From NCBI RefSeq assembly GCF_014385085.1, contig NZ_JACRTD010000005.1, forward strand, positions 124,001 through 188,000: a stretch of DNA of 64,000 bases. Reading direction: 5' to 3'. A program made the position numbers and the translations under genes. The DNA is from Youxingia wuxianensis. GTDB taxonomy: Bacteria; Bacillota; Clostridia; Oscillospirales; Ruminococcaceae. Below are positions 58,155 to 64,000 of this stretch, piece by piece (the first letter of the stretch is position 1; each line of letters begins with the position of its first letter). The notes beneath the pieces were generated by a model. The model had not been told where the DNA came from, searched no databases, and was given only the letters and a program-made list of their open reading frames with translations.

Positions 58155-59751
58155 AAACGCCGACTACGGAGCCGCCGAGCAATATCTTCTCTTTGAGCAT
58201 GACGAGTTTACCATGAAGCCCGTCCTTGATGAAACCGGCAGGCTTATCCCCCGCGAGGACTACCGGCTGTCCACGCTGAACTGCGACGGGGAGGATTTTG
58301 CCGTTGCGTGTATGCGGGCCAATCTCCGCTATCAGAAAAACCAGCGGCGGGAAGATGTGAAAAGCCACCACTACATCATCAGCTTTGACCCGCGGGACGG
58401 GCCGGACAACGGCCTGACCGTAGACCGGGCGCAGGCGTTGGGGGAACAATTCTGTAAAGAGCATTTTCCCGGCCACCAGGCCCTTGTCTGCACCCACCCG
58501 GACGGGCATAACCACAGCGGCAACATTCATGTGCATATCGTCATAAACAGCCTGCGGATTGAGGAAGTGCCGTTCCTGCCCTACATGGACAGGCCGGCCG
58601 ATACGAAAGTCGGCTGCAAGCACCGATGTACCGACGCTGCCCTGCGCTACTTCAAATCCGAAGTCATGGAGATGTGCCACCGGGAGGGGCTTTATCAAAT
58701 CGACCTCTTGAACGGCAGCAAGAACCGCGTCACCGACCGGGAGTATTGGGCGCAGAAAAAGGGACAGGCCGCGCTGGACAAGCAGAACGCCCCCATGATT
58801 GCCGATAGTATCACGCCCCGGCAGACCAAGTTTGAAACGAACAAGGAGAAGCTGCGGCAGACCCTACGGAAAGCCCTTGCCACCGCCGCCAGCTTTGACG
58901 AGTTTTCCTCTCTGTTGCTGCAGGAGGGTGTGACCGTCAAGGAGAGCCGGGGGCGGCTTTCCTACCTCACGCCGGACAGGACAAAGCCAATTACCGCCCG
59001 GAAGCTGGGCGACGATTTTGACCGCGCCGCTGTCTTTGCCGTTTTAGAGCAAAACGCCGCCAGAGCAGCCGAAGCGCCAGCCAGATCCCCCGATCCCCCA
59101 CGCACCATAAAAGACCGCTTGCAGGTTGCCAGAGCCGAGATAGCCGCCCCGAAACAGGACGGAGTGCAGCGGCTTGTGGACATTGAGCAGAAAATGGCCG
59201 AGGGCAAAGGCCGGGGCTATGAACGCTGGGCGAAGATACACAATCTGAAGCAGGCCGCCAAAACGCTGTCCGTCTACCAGCAATACGGCTTTACTTCCCC
59301 GGAGCAGTTAGAAGCCGCCGTTGACACCGCCTATCAGAAAATGCGCCAGACCAGCGGCGAACTGAAAGCACTGGAAACGAAGCTGCAAGGGAAAAAGAAG
59401 TTGCAGCGGCAGGTGTTGGCCTACGCCCAGACCAAGGCCGCCCGCGACGGGCTGCGGGCACAGAAATCCGAGAAAGCCCGCGCCGCATACCGGCAGGCCC
59501 ATGAGAGCGATTTTATCATAGCCGACGCAGCAGCCCGGTATTTCAAGGCGCATGGCATTACCAAGCTGCCCGCCCGGAAAGCGTTGCAGGCCGAGATCGA
59601 GCAGCTTATCTCCGAGAAAGACGGCCTGTATAACACCTATCACGAACAGAAACAGCGGTTCAAGGAGTTGCAGACCGTCAAGCGGAACATCGACCAGATT
59701 TTGCGCCGGGACGAGCCGCACCGCAGAAAGGAGCAGAGCCATGAGCGATAA
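58126..59751 (+). CDS. Relaxase/mobilisation nuclease (MobP family)
   Basis: About 541 residues from TTG at 58,126 (MATLKHINSKNADYG, the usual start of this family, with AGGTG six bases upstream); GTG at 58,117 is the alternative. Relaxase domain with Tyr in YGAAEQYLLF, the metal site around HPDGHNHSGN and HVHIVINS (about 124-142), then a long helical C-terminus (coiled-coil-like, Lys/Gln/Ala-rich, 350-540). It nicks the element at oriT for mobilisation. Confidence 0.88.
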   Translation: MATLKHINSKNADYGAAEQYLLFEHDEFTMKPVLDETGRLIPREDYRLSTLNCDGEDFAVACMRANLRYQKNQRREDVKSHHYIISFDPRDGPDNGLTVDRAQALGEQFCKEHFPGHQALVCTHPDGHNHSGNIHVHIVINSLRIEEVPFLPYMDRPADTKVGCKHRCTDAALRYFKSEVMEMCHREGLYQIDLLNGSKNRVTDREYWAQKKGQAALDKQNAPMIADSITPRQTKFETNKEKLRQTLRKALATAASFDEFSSLLLQEGVTVKESRGRLSYLTPDRTKPITARKLGDDFDRAAVFAVLEQNAARAAEAPARSPDPPRTIKDRLQVARAEIAAPKQDGVQRLVDIEQKMAEGKGRGYERWAKIHNLKQAAKTLSVYQQYGFTSPEQLEAAVDTAYQKMRQTSGELKALETKLQGKKKLQRQVLAYAQTKAARDGLRAQKSEKARAAYRQAHESDFIIADAAARYFKAHGITKLPARKALQAEIEQLISEKDGLYNTYHEQKQRFKELQTVKRNIDQILRRDEPHRRKEQSHER

Positions 59752-60127
59752 CCTGCCCCACATGGACTACCGCCAGCACCGGCGGGCGCGGCGGCTGGTA
59801 CATGAGTGCTGTAACTACGATGAGGGGAACTGCCTGCTATTGGACGACGGGGAGCCTTGCGTGTGCGTCCAGAGCATTTCCTTTTCCCTCATGTGCCACT
59901 GGTTCCGTGTGGCTGTCCTGCCCCTTGACGGGGAGCTGGCCGCAGCCCTCTTGTGCCGGGGAAGCCGGAAACGGTGTGCCGTCTGCGGGGCGGCCTTTGT
60001 CCCCAAATCCAACCGGGGAAAATACTGCCCCGACTGCGCCGGGCGCATGAAGAAAATCAAAGCCGCCGAGAGAAAGCGGAAACAAAGGCAGAGATGTCAC
60101 GCTTTAGAGCCTTTCAAACCCGCATAA
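59741..60127 (+). CDS. Cysteine-rich VLP-domain protein
   Basis: 128 residues. Begins MSDNLPHMDYRQHRRARRLVHECCNY, given here as the 26-residue start in outline only, then a Cys cluster (CCNYDEGNCLLLDDGEPC) and a zinc-finger-like CAVCGAAFVPKSNRGKYC (about 86-103), with a basic tail. The Cys_rich_VLP family accompanies relaxase genes in Tn4451-type elements. The role is probably DNA binding; this is unproven. Confidence 0.75.
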   Translation: MSDNLPHMDYRQHRRARRLVHECCNYDEGNCLLLDDGEPCVCVQSISFSLMCHWFRVAVLPLDGELAAALLCRGSRKRCAVCGAAFVPKSNRGKYCPDCAGRMKKIKAAERKRKQRQRCHALEPFKPA

Positions 60128-60199
60128 ATCAAGGCTTTTTTCGTGGGTGTCAAAGGGTACGCGATACATTTATCCTTTTCCCCCGGAAACGGCGTTTTA

Positions 60200-60994
60200 A
60201 TGCGTGACAATACGCCAAAATCAACCCGAACACAGGGAGGTGATCCTATCGCTGATTATATCAGGGCAGACACGCGGCTGCCCGCCTATCTGCCGTATCC
60301 CCGTTTCCTGCTGAAAATGGAGATTTCACAGACCGCCAAGCTGCTGTATTCGCTGCTGTTAGACCGTTCCACCCTCTCCCAGAAAAACAAGTGGCTGGAC
60401 GACGAGGGCAGGATTTATATTATCTATCCCATCGCGGAGATAGCAGAAATACTGGATAAAGGCAGCACCACCATCAAGGGGGCGCTTAATGAACTGGACA
60501 CGGCGGGGCTGTTGGAACGGGAACGGGGCGGCTTCTCCGCACCGAACCGGCTTTATGTCAAAGTACCGCCAGTGCCACAGGTACAGTTTTCAGACCAACT
60601 GATGGCCGGAAGTCCGCCCCTCATAGAGCCGGAAAACCGTCCTACTGATGGTCAGAAAACCGACCTTATGATGGTCGGAAAACCGTCCCCTAACCAAACT
60701 ACTATAAACAACCTTACAGAGAGCCAAACAAAGGGAGTGAGTGGGGGGCCGTCCGCGCCCTATGGCCGATATGGAAATATTTTTCTGTCACAGACCGAAT
60801 ACGACGAGTTGCAGGCAGAGTACCCTGACAGGCTGGAACGGTTCATCGAGGAAATGAGCCGCTACCTTGCCGCCAACGGGAAAAGCTACCAGAACTATGC
60901 CGCCGCCCTGCGGATATGGGCGGGGAACGACAAAAAGGAAGCCCCTAAAAAGGGCATACCAGACTACTCATGCAAGGAGGGCGAGAGTTTATGA
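60200..60994 (+). CDS. Replication initiator-like protein (RepA N-terminal type)
   Basis: 264 residues from the ATG at 60,200; the upstream GTG at 60,143 would add 19 residues. A winged-helix N-terminal domain (YPRFLLKMEISQTAKLLYSLLL, then IYPIAEIAEILDKGSTTIKGAL) resembles RepA_N initiators; a linker and a C-terminal helical DUF6017-like region follow. It may initiate replication of the excised circle. Overlaps the DnaC-like gene. Confidence 0.75.
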   Translation: MRDNTPKSTRTQGGDPIADYIRADTRLPAYLPYPRFLLKMEISQTAKLLYSLLLDRSTLSQKNKWLDDEGRIYIIYPIAEIAEILDKGSTTIKGALNELDTAGLLERERGGFSAPNRLYVKVPPVPQVQFSDQLMAGSPPLIEPENRPTDGQKTDLMMVGKPSPNQTTINNLTESQTKGVSGGPSAPYGRYGNIFLSQTEYDELQAEYPDRLERFIEEMSRYLAANGKSYQNYAAALRIWAGNDKKEAPKKGIPDYSCKEGESL

Positions 60995-61833
60995 AGAATG
61001 AAATCAACGCGGTTTTGGAGAATATGACGACCACCATCCCGGAGCCGGAGGACTACACCGGCGAGGACGGTTTACTGTACTGCGGCAAGTGCCGCAAGCC
61101 GAAAGAAGCCTATTTTGCGCCGGATAAGGCCGCTATCTTCGGGCGCGACCGCCACCCGGCAGAGTGCGACTGCCAGAGAACCGCCCGCGAGGAACGGGAA
61201 GCCGCCGAAAAGCGGCGCAGACACCTTGACACCGTGGAAGAACTGAAACGCCGGGGCTTTACCGACCCCACCATGCGGGACTGGACTTTCGAGAACGACA
61301 ACGGCAGGAACCCGCAGACCGGGCTTGCCCGCCGGTATGTGGAGCATTGGGAAGATATGCGGACAGACAATATCGGCTGCCTGTTCTGGGGCGGCGTAGG
61401 CACCGGCAAAAGCTACCTTGCAGGCTGTATCGCAAACGCCCTCATGGAGAAAGAAATCCCCGTCCGCATGACGAACTTTGCTCTTATCCTCAATGACCTT
61501 GCCGCCAGCTTTGAGGGGCGCAACGAGTACATTTCCCGCCTTTGTCGTTATCCGCTGCTGATCCTTGACGACTTCGGCATGGAACGCGGGACGGAATACG
61601 GGCTGGAACAGGTGTTCAATGTGATTGACAGCCGTTACCGCAGCGGCAAGCCGCTGATCGTCACGACCAACCTTACGCTGGACGACCTGCACAACCCGGA
61701 GGACACCGCCCATTCCCGGATTTATGACCGCCTGCTTTCCATGTGCGTCCCGGTACGCTTTACCGGCGACAACTTCCGGCAGGAAACCGCCAAGCGGAAA
61801 ATGGAGAGCATGAAGAAACTGATTACCGACTGA
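60991..61833 (+). CDS. DnaC/IstB-like ATPase
   Basis: 280 residues from the ATG at 60,991, after AAGGAGGG. The N-terminal region holds a Cys motif (CGKCRKPKEAY, CDCQR), then the AAA+ core with Walker A WGGVGTGKSYLAG (about 137-149) and Walker B LLILDDFGME. It is the likely helicase loader for the neighbouring initiator protein. Confidence 0.85.
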   Translation: MKNEINAVLENMTTTIPEPEDYTGEDGLLYCGKCRKPKEAYFAPDKAAIFGRDRHPAECDCQRTAREEREAAEKRRRHLDTVEELKRRGFTDPTMRDWTFENDNGRNPQTGLARRYVEHWEDMRTDNIGCLFWGGVGTGKSYLAGCIANALMEKEIPVRMTNFALILNDLAASFEGRNEYISRLCRYPLLILDDFGMERGTEYGLEQVFNVIDSRYRSGKPLIVTTNLTLDDLHNPEDTAHSRIYDRLLSMCVPVRFTGDNFRQETAKRKMESMKKLITD

Positions 61834-61847
61834 AAGGAGTATTGCCT

Positions 61848-62042
61848 ATGGCAGATAACAAGCAGCACGACACCCGCACCACCCGCCGCCCTGACTGTGT
61901 GACGGAAATCCGCATGGGCAATTCCGTCCTTGTCGTGTCCGGCTATTTCAAGAAAGACACCACAACCACAGCCGCCGACAAAATGGCGCGGGTACTGGAA
62001 GCGGAAGCCGCTGCTACACAGGAGCCGACTTATCCGGCGTGA
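61848..62042 (+). CDS. tnpW: TnpW-like small transposon protein
   Basis: 64 residues from the ATG at 61,848, after AAAGGAG. The core VTEIRMGNSVLVVSGYFKK followed by TTAADKMARVLEAE is that of TnpW, a protein of unknown role encoded near tnpX in Tn4451-family elements. Confidence 0.8.
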   Translation: MADNKQHDTRTTRRPDCVTEIRMGNSVLVVSGYFKKDTTTTAADKMARVLEAEAAATQEPTYPA

Positions 62043-62106
62043 ACCGGGGCATGGAAAAGCGGCCATGCCAGGGAGCATGACCGCTGGAACGAAAATCGGA
62101 AGTGCT

Positions 62107-62307
62107 TTAGCAATTCTTAATCTCATTCTCTATAAAATAATTTGCAATTTCAAAGGCTTTTATTCTTCTCTTTGCCAATGTGATTTGTGATTTATAACGC
62201 TCGGAATTATCCTTTGATTCAAATGTTTTTACTGTTTCTCTTAGCTTGTGCAGAGTTGAATCAATTTGCCTTTTGGCCGCGGTTAATTCATCTATTGTAT
62301 ACTTCAT
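62107..62307 (-). CDS. Small hypothetical protein of the mobilisable element
   Basis: 66 residues from the ATG at 62,307, after AAAGGAG. Helical, with MKYTIDELTAAKRQIDSTL at the start and a basic coiled-coil-like rest (KSQITLAKRRIKAFEIANYFI). Opposite to its neighbours, lower in G/C, and divergent from tnpX. The CCGTGGTATAC upstream matches part of the tnpX operator, so both may share a regulator. Confidence 0.6.
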   Translation of the reverse strand: MKYTIDELTAAKRQIDSTLHKLRETVKTFESKDNSERYKSQITLAKRRIKAFEIANYFIENEIKNC

Positions 62308-62473
62308 GTTTTCTCCTTTAACTTCTGATTTTTTTGTTAAATCAGAGTATACCACGGAGTTATGAACTTTTCTACTGCAAATATGGGACGACAACCCATA
62401 CCATAAAAATCGGAAAATTGAAAAGCTGTAAAGAAGCAAATTTAACGCTTTTGCCGCTGTACAGCCCCCGCCG

Positions 62474-62499
62474 TTCCGTGGTACAATGAAACCACGGAA
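62474..62499 (+). promoter_or_regulatory. Operator-like inverted repeat over the tnpX promoter
   Basis: TTCCGTGGT (62474-62482) and ACCACGGAA (62491-62499) are perfect 9-base arms with an 8-base centre. The sequence TACAAT inside (62482-62487) is a probable -10 box, so a repressor bound here would silence the recombinase. A half site (CCACGG) lies at 62,352. Confidence 0.6.
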
Positions 62500-62502
62500 T
62501 AG

Positions 62503-64000
<1,498 letters not shown>

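Overview
The window looks like a piece of a high-GC Firmicutes genome, most likely a gut Clostridia/Oscillospiraceae-type bacterium. The reasons are the codon usage, strong Shine-Dalgarno sites, a Tn4451/Tn1549-type mobilisable element carrying tet(W), a Firmicutes-type conjugation module, and ECF and CsoR families typical of this group. No rRNA, tRNA or CRISPR array was seen. The species cannot be fixed from the sequence alone.

Left part (about 1-26,450): a metal/iron island. Seven near-identical 16-bp palindromes (consensus GTTAGC-N4-GCTAAC, a DtxR/IdeR-like box) sit in or beside promoters. They control a gene running off the left edge, a dtxR-like regulator, a truncated methyltransferase followed by an HMA-domain protein, two ABC half-transporter pairs each with a TetR regulator in mirror arrangement, a cluster of four SAM methyltransferases with a ZIP metal permease and an AraC-type regulator, and an operon of ECF S, T and AA' components, a YbtP/YbtQ (IrtAB)-like ABC pair, a third DtxR-like regulator and an orphan winged-helix protein. 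A csoR plus P1B-ATPase metal-export pair sits inside the island with its own operators. The last operon resembles, from memory, the transport half of the Streptococcus equi equibactin locus, but no NRPS/PKS is present. The simplest reading is import of a foreign or host-derived metallophore. What the four methyltransferases act on is unknown, and this is the best candidate for an undescribed system.

An IS1182-like element (26,608-28,478) separates the island from a long minus-strand conjugation module (28,482-53,046). The module carries a Tad/Flp pilus assembly set (CpaB, CpaE-like, TadA, TadB, TadC, TadE-like), secreted and membrane mating-pair proteins, a split overlapping cytosine methyltransferase, a PrgI-like protein with a probable CTG start, VirB4, a NlpC/P60 hydrolase, a relaxase with Sel1 repeats, a toprim protein and a VirD4 coupling protein.

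Right part (about 53,200-62,720): a mobilisable element with tet(W) and its attenuator leader, a methyltransferase, a sigma-like factor, MobC, a second relaxase, a Cys-rich VLP-domain protein, replication and DnaC-like proteins, TnpW, and the 5' stump of a large serine recombinase. That recombinase gene is cut at about 62,720 by another element, whose own serine recombinase faces the other way and runs off the right edge. The window therefore shows nested mobile DNA: cargo metal genes, a conjugation machine, a mobilisable resistance element, and a further insertion.
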